Positions 1-8,000 of a DNA stretch of 33,471 bases are shown here, piece by piece (position 1 is the first letter of the stretch; every line of letters begins with the position of its first letter). The stretch covers positions 1 to 33,471 of the forward strand of contig JALCRY010000027.1 in the NCBI GenBank assembly GCA_022652985.1, in the 5' to 3' direction. Both the position numbers and the translations under genes were made by a program. Source of the DNA: Eubacteriaceae bacterium. GTDB lineage: Bacteria; Bacillota; Clostridia; Peptostreptococcales; Anaerovoracaceae. Below the pieces are notes generated by a model. The model ran no database searches. It saw only the letters and a program-made list of their open reading frames with translations, and was not told where the DNA came from.

Positions 1-485
1 TGACCGATTATCAGCTGTCTGTCCTTCAGCGTTATGATCGGCGGGACTTTTGTTTTCGCCGGGCCCGTTTCGTTTTCGAACGCGTAAAGATCATACAGAT
101 CGCTGACTTCATATTCCTTCGTATATTCATCATCGCAGACGACTTTGATTTCCTTCGCGCCGCTTATGCCCGCTTCCTGTAGAAAATATCTAAGCTCTGC
201 ACCTGTATACTTTTTTATTTCGCGTTTATTGTTGTCTTTTTTGCTGCGTCCGCTGTAAGTATGCGTTTCCGTATCGAGGGCGTTCAGATCCGCCTGTGTG
301 AAACTGCGCGTCACATCGCCGCTCCTGTCGCGTACCGTCAGCACCGTATCCGATGAGGCTGAAGACTGCACCGCCGAAGACTGCGCCGATGACAAAGACG
401 ATCCGCTGCCGCAGCCCGCGGCCGAAACAGCCACCAGAATGCATATACATACTGCTATTGCTTTTTTGATTGCCGATCCTGCCAT
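1..485 (-). CDS. Surface lipoprotein with SUOX-like unit (3' end outside window)
   Basis: This open frame starts with ATG at 485 and runs off the left edge, so the C-terminus is missing. The product begins with a short positively charged n-region, a hydrophobic stretch and a lipobox (VSAAGC, Cys25), so it should be a lipoprotein. A Ser/Ala-rich linker (about 26-46) follows, then a domain with 'FTQADLNAL', 'YTGAELRYFLQEAGI' and, at the edge, 'QLIIGQ'. The same landmarks occur in the SUOX-like units of the neighbouring exported proteins. The start lies one base after the TGA of the upstream gene (GGGAG ahead), so translation is probably coupled. The function is unknown. It appears to be one more surface component of the ExbB/DUF2149 cluster. 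Confidence 0.85.
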   Translation of the reverse strand, partial: MAGSAIKKAIAVCICILVAVSAAGCGSGSSLSSAQSSAVQSSASSDTVLTVRDRSGDVTRSFTQADLNALDTETHTYSGRSKKDNNKREIKKYTGAELRYFLQEAGISGAKEIKVVCDDEYTKEYEVSDLYDLYAFENETGPAKTKVPPIITLKDRQLIIG

Positions 486-486
486 A

Positions 487-2568
487 TCATTCTCCCAGTC
501 TGATCTCTTTAACATTCTTTACCCAGGCCGATATCTGATTCTCCATGACGATCCTCATCGGCCCGTATCCGTTGCCATTTTTGTATCCTGCAGAACTGCT
601 GTCCGGCACGAGAGGCATTCCATTCACGCTGTAGGCGATGATGACATCCCTTGTCTGTCCGGGCTGATATCTGCTTTCCGTCCCGTTATATACCGCCCTC
701 ACCGGAATGCTCCGGCGGAAACCATCCGCGCCGGTCACCGTTATCTTCGACGGCCTTTTCACGCCGTCCTTCAGGCAGTCTGCTATCACTTTTTTCAGGA
801 TCACGCCGCGGAACACATATTCCCCGCCGGAGGCGGCAAATGTATCTCTGACTGTATCGTCCGCTCCGAAAGCTTCCAGCTGTTCCAGCGTATACGTCCT
901 GGCGCGGGCATCGCTGCCGGTGATCTTCAGCACCGTGCCGAGATATTGCCGGTACGTTCCGGAACTGTGCGTCCATTGTCCGTCTTTGGCCGTTACAGTA
1001 ATATCCGTGATGTTCCCGAGCTTTGCCCGGCCCGCGAGCATGACCGGTCCGCCGCTCTGCAGGGCGCGGCCGTCTTTTCTCGTGGCCAGGATATATTTTT
1101 CGCCGCTGCGCAGGGTGTCGACTGATACACCGTAGTCGCCCGACCTGCCGTGTATGATCACCTGATCCGCATCCACGTCGAGTCCGTTTTCCTCCAGCAT
1201 CTTCAGGAGATCGGCTCCCGCATAACCGTCGGCGGTCTCCGCGGCGGCATCCTGCGATGATTCTATGCCGGCAACTGTCAGGACCGCAGATTTCTTCATA
1301 CCGCTGCCGCCGATCCTGATCTGCGAGGAGGCATTTTCATTCGGGCCCGAAAACAGACCGGTCCCCATATAGATATCGATCGCGGTGCACTCTCTGACGT
1401 CTGCCTGCACCGCTGTCCCCCTGCGATACGGGATCAGCACATACGGCTTCGCCATCGCTTCCCCGTTTCTGGCGCAGCCCAGCGCGGGTTTCACACATTT
1501 TATGGTCCGCCCGTTCTTATACGTAACATAATTATCAGCATCATCTTCCGCCCCGCTGATATAGTCCGCAGCGACTGTCAGCGAACTGCCGCCGGCCAGG
1601 GAAAATTTCACTTTCCCGGTCAGCGCTCCGGCCCCCGCTTCCGCTTTGATGAACGTCCGCAGATCGGCTCCGCTGTACCAATTGCCGTCCGCATAATAAC
1701 CGCCTGCCGCATGCTCCGCAGACGAGGCGGCGAATTTTTCTATCGCGCTGAAAGTGAAATATTTCGTTTCTGTTTTGGCGTCATCTTGACCGCCGCCGTG
1801 TATCGTGACCCGCAGGACATCGTCTGACGCAGCGCTCCCGCTGTGCGCCGTGCTGTCAGAATCATCGCCCACTATCACTTCCGATACCCATTTGGCATTG
1901 TCGGGCGCATTGTAATCTGCCGAATATTTCTGACCGATCACCAGCCGGACAGGTCCGCCGATATTGTCCGCAGTCTTGTCATAACCTTCTTTCGAGGTCA
2001 TTTTATGAGCCTCCGGCTGATTCCCTTCGGGTCCTACCAGCGGCACGCCGTCGGAACCGAAAGCAAGCAGCACAGGGACATCTTCCTTCGCCGCTTTCTC
2101 TGCGCCCTTTTTGCTGTAATAATCATAATCGTCTTTTTTTATTTCCCCGAGCGAGAGCTCTATCGTATATCCGTCGGAGGCGACAACTCTTACTTCGGTG
2201 CTGTCCGAAAGGCCGTTTTTCAGGCCGAGCGCCTGCAGATAATCGTACAGTTTGACTCCGGTGAACATGTGCCGGGAGAAAACGCCGCCGCTCGTCATGA
2301 GACTGTATTCACCCTCATACCCGGCTGATGTGCCGAGCGCGGCCTGCTCGATCTCGCCAACTGATACCGTCTTCGTCCGTTCCATGCCGCTGCCGGTGAA
2401 TGTCACTGTATCATAAACGTAATCGCCGCTTCCGTATACGGACCATGCACTGTGACCGGCATGAGCCGCATTGCTGTCGGGACAAAAAATATTCACTATT
2501 ACCGCTCCTGTCACGATGACCAGCACAGCTGCGAATGCAGCGGCCGCCTTCCTCACATTACTTTTCAT
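487..2568 (-). CDS. Exported protein with four tandem SUOX-like units
   Basis: About 693 aa from ATG 2568; a TTG at 2574 is a less likely start. An N-terminal signal peptide or anchor (about 8-35, AAAAFAAVLVIVTGAVIV) leads to four repeated units, roughly 45-237, 250-405, 420-530 and 540-690. Each has a 'GV/GA-x-L-x-x-x-L' motif, a 'DGY/DGF'-like turn, and most end in a 'GGPVRLVIGQK ... KWVSEVIV' type strand pair. That ending is characteristic of the oxidoreductase molybdopterin-binding (sulfite oxidase) fold. I see no dimerisation domain and no obvious conserved Mo-ligand cysteine in all units, so enzymatic activity is doubtful; ligand binding or scaffolding is equally possible. It overlaps the upstream lipoprotein gene by 11 bases, implying one operon. 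Confidence 0.88.
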   Translation of the reverse strand: MKSNVRKAAAAFAAVLVIVTGAVIVNIFCPDSNAAHAGHSAWSVYGSGDYVYDTVTFTGSGMERTKTVSVGEIEQAALGTSAGYEGEYSLMTSGGVFSRHMFTGVKLYDYLQALGLKNGLSDSTEVRVVASDGYTIELSLGEIKKDDYDYYSKKGAEKAAKEDVPVLLAFGSDGVPLVGPEGNQPEAHKMTSKEGYDKTADNIGGPVRLVIGQKYSADYNAPDNAKWVSEVIVGDDSDSTAHSGSAASDDVLRVTIHGGGQDDAKTETKYFTFSAIEKFAASSAEHAAGGYYADGNWYSGADLRTFIKAEAGAGALTGKVKFSLAGGSSLTVAADYISGAEDDADNYVTYKNGRTIKCVKPALGCARNGEAMAKPYVLIPYRRGTAVQADVRECTAIDIYMGTGLFSGPNENASSQIRIGGSGMKKSAVLTVAGIESSQDAAAETADGYAGADLLKMLEENGLDVDADQVIIHGRSGDYGVSVDTLRSGEKYILATRKDGRALQSGGPVMLAGRAKLGNITDITVTAKDGQWTHSSGTYRQYLGTVLKITGSDARARTYTLEQLEAFGADDTVRDTFAASGGEYVFRGVILKKVIADCLKDGVKRPSKITVTGADGFRRSIPVRAVYNGTESRYQPGQTRDVIIAYSVNGMPLVPDSSSAGYKNGNGYGPMRIVMENQISAWVKNVKEIRLGE

Positions 2569-3058
2569 AATCAATTTCCGTTATCATTTTGATCCAGTAC
2601 GATGATTCCGCTCCTGGTATCAGCAGTCTCGCCGGTCTTTCTGATTTCGTCAGCGCCTTTTCTCCGTCTGCCAGAGAAATCACTATAGTGCTGTGCGCGC
2701 TGATAAAAGACCTGCTGAGCGATACGCTGTATCCGTCGGCGGCTTTCAGCAGGACGCTGCTGTAATCAGACAATCTGCCGCCGTAATGCTCCGTGACCGT
2801 CTCCAGGGTCGGTCCGACAGCCTTCACTTTCCCGGCTTTTTTCGATTTTCCTTCTGCGGTCTGACTGACGCATTCCAGCTCCTTCAGCTCGTTCGGCGTC
2901 ACATAAAAATCGGCGGCTTTCAGCCCCGTGACTTTTATCCGCGCGTCCCCGTAACCCGAAATGTCCGCTGTCACCTTCGCACCACAGGAGCACAAAGCCA
3001 GAGACATTACTGCAGCCAGGCAGATGCATATCAATATTTTTGCCGTATGTTTTCCCAT
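2558..3058 (-). CDS. Small lipoprotein with a single SUOX-like unit
   Basis: 166 aa. The signal peptide ends in a lipobox LCSC (lipid-attachment Cys about 25). The mature part is the minimal version of the repeat found in the neighbours: 'TPNELKELECVS' (the tLeeL strand), 'KAADGYSVSLS' and 'ARLLIPGAESSYWIKMITEI', which closely resembles the closing strands of the sulfite-oxidase fold. The Cys in LECVS lies roughly where the molybdenum-ligating Cys sits in true members, but an alignment is needed to say so. The gene starts nine bases after the DUF2149 stop and overlaps the next gene, so it lies between the putative ion-channel pair and the large repeat protein. The function is unknown. Confidence 0.85.
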   Translation of the reverse strand: MGKHTAKILICICLAAVMSLALCSCGAKVTADISGYGDARIKVTGLKAADFYVTPNELKELECVSQTAEGKSKKAGKVKAVGPTLETVTEHYGGRLSDYSSVLLKAADGYSVSLSRSFISAHSTIVISLADGEKALTKSERPARLLIPGAESSYWIKMITEIDYEK

Positions 3059-3067
3059 ATAACTCTG

Positions 3068-3379
3068 TTAATTCTCTATTTTTATATAATATTTGTGCGT
3101 CTTCGGATCCTGGTACACGACTCCCTTTTCCTTCAGACCGTTTTTGTCATCGACATGCTGCACCTGCTTATCGGAAAGATTCTGCGCGTTCTTCAGTTCC
3201 TGCAGGTTGTCAGCCGAAGAAATATCGACATTCCAGTGCATTATCAGCGCCATCATAATACCGACCGCCAGGCAAAGCATGACATCCGCCATATTCGCCA
3301 GTCCGCGCATCGGATCTACATCCTCTCTTCTTCTCCGTGAAGTATCTCTCAGACGCCCGGTCCCGTATCTTCTAATCAC
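3068..3379 (-). CDS. DUF2149 family protein, ExbD-like membrane partner
   Basis: About 103 aa from a GTG start at 3379, preceded by GGAGGAGG about ten bases upstream. An upstream in-frame start at 3442 would lie deep inside the ExbB-like gene and is rejected. The short Arg-rich cytoplasmic N-terminus is followed by DPMRGLANMADVMLCLAVG and one membrane helix (about 31-47), then a polar tail of about 55 aa outside. The sequence matches what I know as DUF2149. The 'ADVML' Asp (about D32) at the start of the helix is placed like the ion-conducting Asp of ExbD/TolR/MotB. It overlaps the MotA/TolQ/ExbB gene by eight bases, so the two products probably assemble. No peptidoglycan-binding domain is present. 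Confidence 0.85.
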   Translation of the reverse strand: MIRRYGTGRLRDTSRRRREDVDPMRGLANMADVMLCLAVGIMMALIMHWNVDISSADNLQELKNAQNLSDKQVQHVDDKNGLKEKGVVYQDPKTHKYYIKIEN

Positions 3380-4004
3380 AGCTCTTTTCCTCCTCCAGGA
3401 TGCATTCCATGAGAGTCTCCAGAACCGACATGTAATTATCATACCATGTTTTTCTGACAGTGGAAATAATAAGTGCTACTGCGGCGCATGTCAGGCCCGC
3501 AACCGTTGTATCGAACGCCGTCAGCAGGGCATTCGACAATGTATAGGTATCTCCCTGACCCAGCGCTATGATCCCCGGCCCGAGCGGTATCAGCGTGCCG
3601 AGCAGTCCCAGGATCGGCCCGAGTTTCGCGGTCATATCAGACCAGTTCGTACGCTTGTCATAGACAGACTGCTCTTCGGCGATCAGTCTGACCGCCAGGC
3701 TCTCGCGCATAGCGTTGGTAAGTTCTGGATGCTTCGTTATTTCCAGCAGCGCGTTCCGCTGCCTCTTCAGCAGCTTCCCTTCCTTTATGGTCTCCTGCGC
3801 CGTCGTTTCTCCTGATCGTATTTTGTCGACTATGGCCGGCATGTTCACTTTGAAATATCTTCTTTCCGTGAATATCTCTGCTATGAGAGTGCCGAGCAGC
3901 ACCACCGTAAACGCCGCCAGTATTACCAGCAGGAACATGACCGGTATCTTCAGCCCGCTCGATATGCTCCTCAGTATTTCGCTCAATCCTGTCTCCGAAA
4001 ACAT
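3372..4004 (-). CDS. MotA/TolQ/ExbB-type proton channel protein
   Basis: 210 aa, an integral membrane protein with three predicted helices: about 20-45, 125-150 and 160-185. The C-terminal pair contains 'GPILGLLGTLIPLGPGIIAL' and 'FDTTVAGLTCAAVALIIS', the hallmark of the MotA/TolQ/ExbB channel family. A cytoplasmic helical segment lies between helices 1 and 2, as in ExbB. These proteins form oligomers that use the proton or sodium gradient to do mechanical work through an ExbD/MotB-like partner; here the partner is presumably the overlapping DUF2149 gene. AAGGAG precedes the ATG, three bases after the preceding stop. Its position between surface-protein genes suggests it energises them. No TonB or flagellar gene is in the window. 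Confidence 0.93.
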   Translation of the reverse strand: MFSETGLSEILRSISSGLKIPVMFLLVILAAFTVVLLGTLIAEIFTERRYFKVNMPAIVDKIRSGETTAQETIKEGKLLKRQRNALLEITKHPELTNAMRESLAVRLIAEEQSVYDKRTNWSDMTAKLGPILGLLGTLIPLGPGIIALGQGDTYTLSNALLTAFDTTVAGLTCAAVALIISTVRKTWYDNYMSVLETLMECILEEEKSCD

Positions 4005-4007
4005 TTG

Positions 4008-5378
4008 TTATTCTCCTTCTGTGCTGTCCTTTTTCTTTTTCTTTCTGCTTACCGCTCTCCGGAAATTAAGCGTTTCGCCTGCCGCGCCCGCCGCCAGCAG
4101 CAGAAGCGCTGTCACTCCGGTCGTTTTCAGCAGATCGCTGCTGTCCTGCGCGTTGATATCGACGGTCGAGTTCTGCCCGTCGAACGATATCCAGTCTTTG
4201 CCCGATTTGCCGCTGCCGGAAGCTTTGTCTACTTTGGCCGAAAGTTCATCCGACGCCTGTCTGAGCGTTCCTCCCGAACTGCTTTTCTGCGAGTCTTTTT
4301 TCGAACTGCCTGACCCGCCGGTTCCCGAGCTTTTGCCGTTTCCGCCGGTCAGTCCGACTGATGATGAGGCGGATGTCGTCTCACCGAAAGCTTCTTTGCG
4401 CGAATAGGAGAATGTCATCCTGGTTTTCCCCCTGCCGATCGTTTCGACTTCGCAGCGGCCGTCGTCACCGAGCGTACCGCTTTTCGTCAGACCGGTCACT
4501 CTGACTACGTCTGTATCGTATCCGCTCACTCTGATCCCCGAAGCCACCTGCTGTTTCAGATCCGCCAGCGTGTCCGAGTCAAGATAGGAATACGATGAAG
4601 GAAGCGTGACATCGGCGGCAAGTTCATATTTGCTGCCTACTTTATTTTTTGTTCCCGCGACCAGCGTCTTGTCTATGCTGATGCCGGGACTTCCTTCCAG
4701 CTGCACCTCTATCGCGTAAATATATTTTCCGCTCGTCTGGACATTATAACCCAGGCTCATGTCACCGGAGAGACTTTTCTGCCCGTATATCAGCCGGTAT
4801 CTGTACTTTGAGGGCAAGGAATCCTTCGTATAGGTTCTGTATGATCCTTCTTTTTGTACTCTCAGCGCTTCTTCTCTGCTGAAATCGGTGCAGTTTATGG
4901 CAATGATGGCAGGAATGCTCTGCGCGCCGCTGCTGTAGCTTTTTTCCAGAGATGAAAGCTGTCCGCCTGCCGGCATCTTCTCTGCCAGAGCCGGATAAAA
5001 ATATCGCTCCGCGAGTATCCCGTCGGAAAAAGTCGTGGTAGATTCGCCGTAATCATCTTCTGTCGACATGTGGAAATACTTCACGGAATCGCGGTCTATA
5101 TTACTGCTGTCAAGCAGATCTTCCAGCTTCACGCCCCAGGCGTAGCACACTCTGACGAAATTGCCTGTGTCCATTCCCGAATATGTCAGGACATCGGGCA
5201 TCGCCAGGCTGCACATGTCGTCATAGGAAAAAGTTTTCACAGTATGATAAGGACCGCCGTAGAACCCGGCTTTAATAGTCAGAGTGTCCGCGGCGTGCAC
5301 GTTAGCGGCAAAAGCGCCTCTCATAACGAGAGCCGCTGCCGCTGCGATTATTATCATTGTTATCTTCTTCCTCTTCAT
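4008..5378 (-). CDS. Membrane-anchored surface protein with SUOX-like domain
   Basis: 456 aa. A signal peptide (about 1-29, ending HAA) precedes an SUOX-like unit (about 32-230) with 'GVKLEDLLDSS', 'FYPALAEKM', 'SIPAIIAIN' and 'YRLIYGQKS ... YIYAIEVQL'. A second beta-rich region follows (about 235-340), then a Ser/Gly/Lys low-complexity linker (about 345-370). Near the C-terminus lies one hydrophobic helix (TTGVTALLLLAAGAAG) followed by a Lys/Arg cluster, so the protein is anchored with its bulk outside. The gene sits directly upstream of the ExbB-like gene (three-base gap). It is a good candidate for the surface element that contacts the ExbB/DUF2149 complex, though that is inference from position and topology. 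Confidence 0.87.
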   Translation of the reverse strand: MKRKKITMIIIAAAAALVMRGAFAANVHAADTLTIKAGFYGGPYHTVKTFSYDDMCSLAMPDVLTYSGMDTGNFVRVCYAWGVKLEDLLDSSNIDRDSVKYFHMSTEDDYGESTTTFSDGILAERYFYPALAEKMPAGGQLSSLEKSYSSGAQSIPAIIAINCTDFSREEALRVQKEGSYRTYTKDSLPSKYRYRLIYGQKSLSGDMSLGYNVQTSGKYIYAIEVQLEGSPGISIDKTLVAGTKNKVGSKYELAADVTLPSSYSYLDSDTLADLKQQVASGIRVSGYDTDVVRVTGLTKSGTLGDDGRCEVETIGRGKTRMTFSYSRKEAFGETTSASSSVGLTGGNGKSSGTGGSGSSKKDSQKSSSGGTLRQASDELSAKVDKASGSGKSGKDWISFDGQNSTVDINAQDSSDLLKTTGVTALLLLAAGAAGETLNFRRAVSRKKKKKDSTEGE

Positions 5379-5396
5379 GCCCGTAATGGTCCGGTA

Positions 5397-6680
5397 CTAT
5401 TTCAGCACCGGATATCCTCCGTTGCTTCCTGCCGTATCCGTTCTGAACGCGCCGCCCAGCAGCGCCGCGAAAGTTTCTGTCTTCATCTCATCCGCGGTCT
5501 TTCTGATCCCGCAGTATTTCTCCTCCGCAGATGCATCTGACGCCGAAGCGATCGTGTCAAGCGAATAGGTGTTGGTCACTTTGGCCGCCGGATCCTGTCT
5601 GCCCGCTACCGGATACCAGTCCTCGTATCCCGCGCGCAGCATCCCTGTTGTATAGCAGTTCGTTATCGACGAATAATTGTTCTGGAATCCCGTGATCCCG
5701 CCGTACCATCTGCTGTCAGTCCCGGCATACGGTCCGATCTCGCCCGTGTTGTAACAGTCTGTTATCGTACCCGTCTCGTAAGCGGTATTGTTGTTGCCGT
5801 TCCTGCCCGCGATGCCGCCGTAGCCGTTGCCGTAGCCCCCGCCGCTGCCGTTGCCGCGCTTCGAAGATGTCGAGAACGTCGTATATACGCCCGCAGTGTT
5901 GCCGCATCTGCTGATCGCACCGGCGTTTTCTCCGGCAATGCCGCCGATCCTTCGCTCGCCCGTTATCATTCCTTTATTCGTACAGGCTGTAATAATGCCT
6001 TTCGCACCGCTGACAGTTGCCTGCCTGTCCTTCGTGCCGTCATACCATACATACCGGCCGCTCGTATTGAACCCCGCGATGCCGCCGATATTCACGGCAC
6101 AGACAGTCCTGGACGAAGTTCCTGCTTTGACTTTAACATATGAAGTCACGTTCCTGACCGTACCGGCATTGAAACCGACGACTCCGCCGATATAACCGGC
6201 ATCCTTTGCCGGTGTGCATGTAACGCTGCCCTTTAACGTGAATGACTTTACCGTTCCGAGATTATATCCGAACAGGCCGCAGTATCCTGTCTTCACGGAA
6301 ATATGAAGTCCGCTGATAATTTTATTGTTTCCGTTGAAATTTCCCCGGAATTTATATTTTGCGCTTCCGCTGCCGTTGTCTTTGCCGCCGATCGGCGTCC
6401 ACGCTCTGCTCTTCAGATCGATGTTCCGCGTCACTCGGAAATATTTACCTTTGTATGTCGTTCCTTTATTGACCTTCGCCGCCAGATGATAAAGATCCGC
6501 CGCAGAAGAAATCTTATACGGACTGGACGAAGTCCCCCGTCCTTTATAGTAATTATCCGCAGCCATTACATCCGCCGAAGCGATGATCATGAATGCGCAG
6601 AGCATCAGCGCCGCCGCAGCCGTGAGCGTAAAAAAAGTTTTCGTTTTCATTCTTTTTTTCTCAAATATCATCTTCTGCAC
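5397..6680 (-). CDS. Secreted GLUG-motif beta-helix protein
   Basis: About 427 aa. It begins with a signal peptide (hydrophobic core FFTLTAAAALMLCAFMIIA, cleavage near VMAAD). Then comes 'GRGTSSSPYKISSAADLYHLAAKVN', the usual lead-in of GLUG proteins, and repeated 'GGIAGFN / GGIAGEN / GGIAGRN / GGITGFQ' turns with 'ITxCxNTG' spacers. These are the GLUG repeats of parallel beta-helix surface proteins, typically involved in adhesion or binding. The start is uncertain: GTG 6680 lies right behind the preceding stop and has GGAG nine bases upstream, while ATGs at 6671 and 6650 also fit. It is the only protein of this cluster without an SUOX-like unit. Confidence 0.87.
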   Translation of the reverse strand: MQKMIFEKKRMKTKTFFTLTAAAALMLCAFMIIASADVMAADNYYKGRGTSSSPYKISSAADLYHLAAKVNKGTTYKGKYFRVTRNIDLKSRAWTPIGGKDNGSGSAKYKFRGNFNGNNKIISGLHISVKTGYCGLFGYNLGTVKSFTLKGSVTCTPAKDAGYIGGVVGFNAGTVRNVTSYVKVKAGTSSRTVCAVNIGGIAGFNTSGRYVWYDGTKDRQATVSGAKGIITACTNKGMITGERRIGGIAGENAGAISRCGNTAGVYTTFSTSSKRGNGSGGGYGNGYGGIAGRNGNNNTAYETGTITDCYNTGEIGPYAGTDSRWYGGITGFQNNYSSITNCYTTGMLRAGYEDWYPVAGRQDPAAKVTNTYSLDTIASASDASAEEKYCGIRKTADEMKTETFAALLGGAFRTDTAGSNGGYPVLK

Positions 6681-8000
6681 CTACTTTATCTCCAGAGCAG
6701 CCGCTTTTGAACAGCTGCCGTAATTCACAGTACTGCCGGCCTGGACAAAAGCTCTCACTTTATATTTGTATCTCCCGCGTGCGGCTTTATCCGTAAAGGT
6801 CAGCTGATCCGCTCCGTTTAACTGCACCAGCCGGAAGTACGGATCACCGTTATCCGAGCGGTATACTGCATATCCGTCGGCATATCTGGCGGCCGTCCAT
6901 GTAAGCACCGCATTTTCACCTGCGGTCGCCGATACTTTAGGAACGCCGGGCCTGACAATTCTGCCTTTGGAGTCCAGAACAGAGACTGTACGGAAATTAT
7001 ATATCTTTTTCCCGTTTTGGAGAACCAGCATAAGGCGCGAAGTCTGTTTCGGCGAGGCTTTTGTCCCGTCATTATAGTCCCACGCTGCAAAAGCCCCGTT
7101 CGCTTCCTCGCCGCTGATCACGGCCTTCACTTTGCCCGACAAATTTTTTATGACAACTTTATTTGCACTGTCAGCAGCGAAATTGGCAATGCCGAGCCGC
7201 TTCATGAGCTGACTGAGAGGCACGCCGGTCAGATTGCCGTCCGTCCAGCGCCCGAGCCTGGCAATATCAATAAAGTATAGTTTTTTCCCGCTGTTGTTCG
7301 CCGTGCCTGCGACCGTTTTCTGTGTCCCGACGATAATATTATCCACACCGCCTATGAATCTGCAGTTGGTATCTTCCTCCGGTGTCTTCTGCCCGTACAT
7401 GAACACATTAGTCTCGTCAGAAACAAGCGCGGCAGAAGAAGGAACAGTTCCCTTTTCCGAAGTGAATTTTACTCCGCAGGTCGTCTTATAGAACGCTATC
7501 AGCGGCAGCACGCTGCCCGTCTTCACTGATGTACCCGGTGCAAAATAATATCTCTGAGAAAAGATATAAGGTTTGTCAAAAGTAAACGCGTAGCTGTCTG
7601 AACCTTCAACTTTCATTTTGACGACGCTGCCGGTTTTCACGCCCAGATTTGCGAGCATGGTCTTAATATCTATTCCCGAGGCAATGCTGTAATAATATAT
7701 CGGGTCGCTGTTTATGTGGTGATCATAGGATGAAAACACTCTGCTGTCCGTCCAGCAGTCTCCAAGGCCCGCCTCTGCCGTATTCTTCGAGGCTTTCATC
7801 TGCTTTTCACCGTCAAGAGTTATATACACGAAATCCTTGCTGAATCCACTGCCCTTCGTGATCCCCTGTCCGTCAACCAGAATGCCGAGATCGTCGTGTG
7901 TATCAGAGATCTCCGCCTCAGCGGAAAAAGGATATAAAGCACATACGGAAAGTACAAGCGCCGCTGCCATAAGAAGCGGCAGAATGACCTTTCGTTTCAT
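6681..8000 (-). CDS. Secreted protein: two SUOX-like units plus Fn3-like domain
   Basis: 439 aa with a signal peptide ending near AEAE (about 1-30). Unit 1 (about 35-228) contains 'GIDIKTMLANLGV', 'RYYFAPGTS', 'LPLIAFYKT' and 'VFMYGQKTPEEDTN ... VDNIIVG'. Unit 2 (about 240-350) contains 'GVPLSQLMKRLGI' and 'FRTVSVLD'. The C-terminal part (about 355-438: 'AVLTWTAARYADGYAVYRSDNG', 'KYKVRAFV') is fibronectin type III-like. The ATG overlaps the upstream stop by one base (TGATG), so it is translationally coupled to its close paralogue. No catalytic residue set was recognised. Binding or adhesion is likelier than catalysis, but this is unproven. Confidence 0.87.
   Translation of the reverse strand: MKRKVILPLLMAAALVLSVCALYPFSAEAEISDTHDDLGILVDGQGITKGSGFSKDFVYITLDGEKQMKASKNTAEAGLGDCWTDSRVFSSYDHHINSDPIYYYSIASGIDIKTMLANLGVKTGSVVKMKVEGSDSYAFTFDKPYIFSQRYYFAPGTSVKTGSVLPLIAFYKTTCGVKFTSEKGTVPSSAALVSDETNVFMYGQKTPEEDTNCRFIGGVDNIIVGTQKTVAGTANNSGKKLYFIDIARLGRWTDGNLTGVPLSQLMKRLGIANFAADSANKVVIKNLSGKVKAVISGEEANGAFAAWDYNDGTKASPKQTSRLMLVLQNGKKIYNFRTVSVLDSKGRIVRPGVPKVSATAGENAVLTWTAARYADGYAVYRSDNGDPYFRLVQLNGADQLTFTDKAARGRYKYKVRAFVQAGSTVNYGSCSKAAALEIK

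Noticed and set aside
298-1135. Long plus-strand open frames opposite the lipoprotein and four-unit repeat genes
   Set aside because: No ribosome binding site, no recognisable domain, and they lie antisense to a continuous, signal-peptide-bearing minus-strand gene set with consistent spacing.
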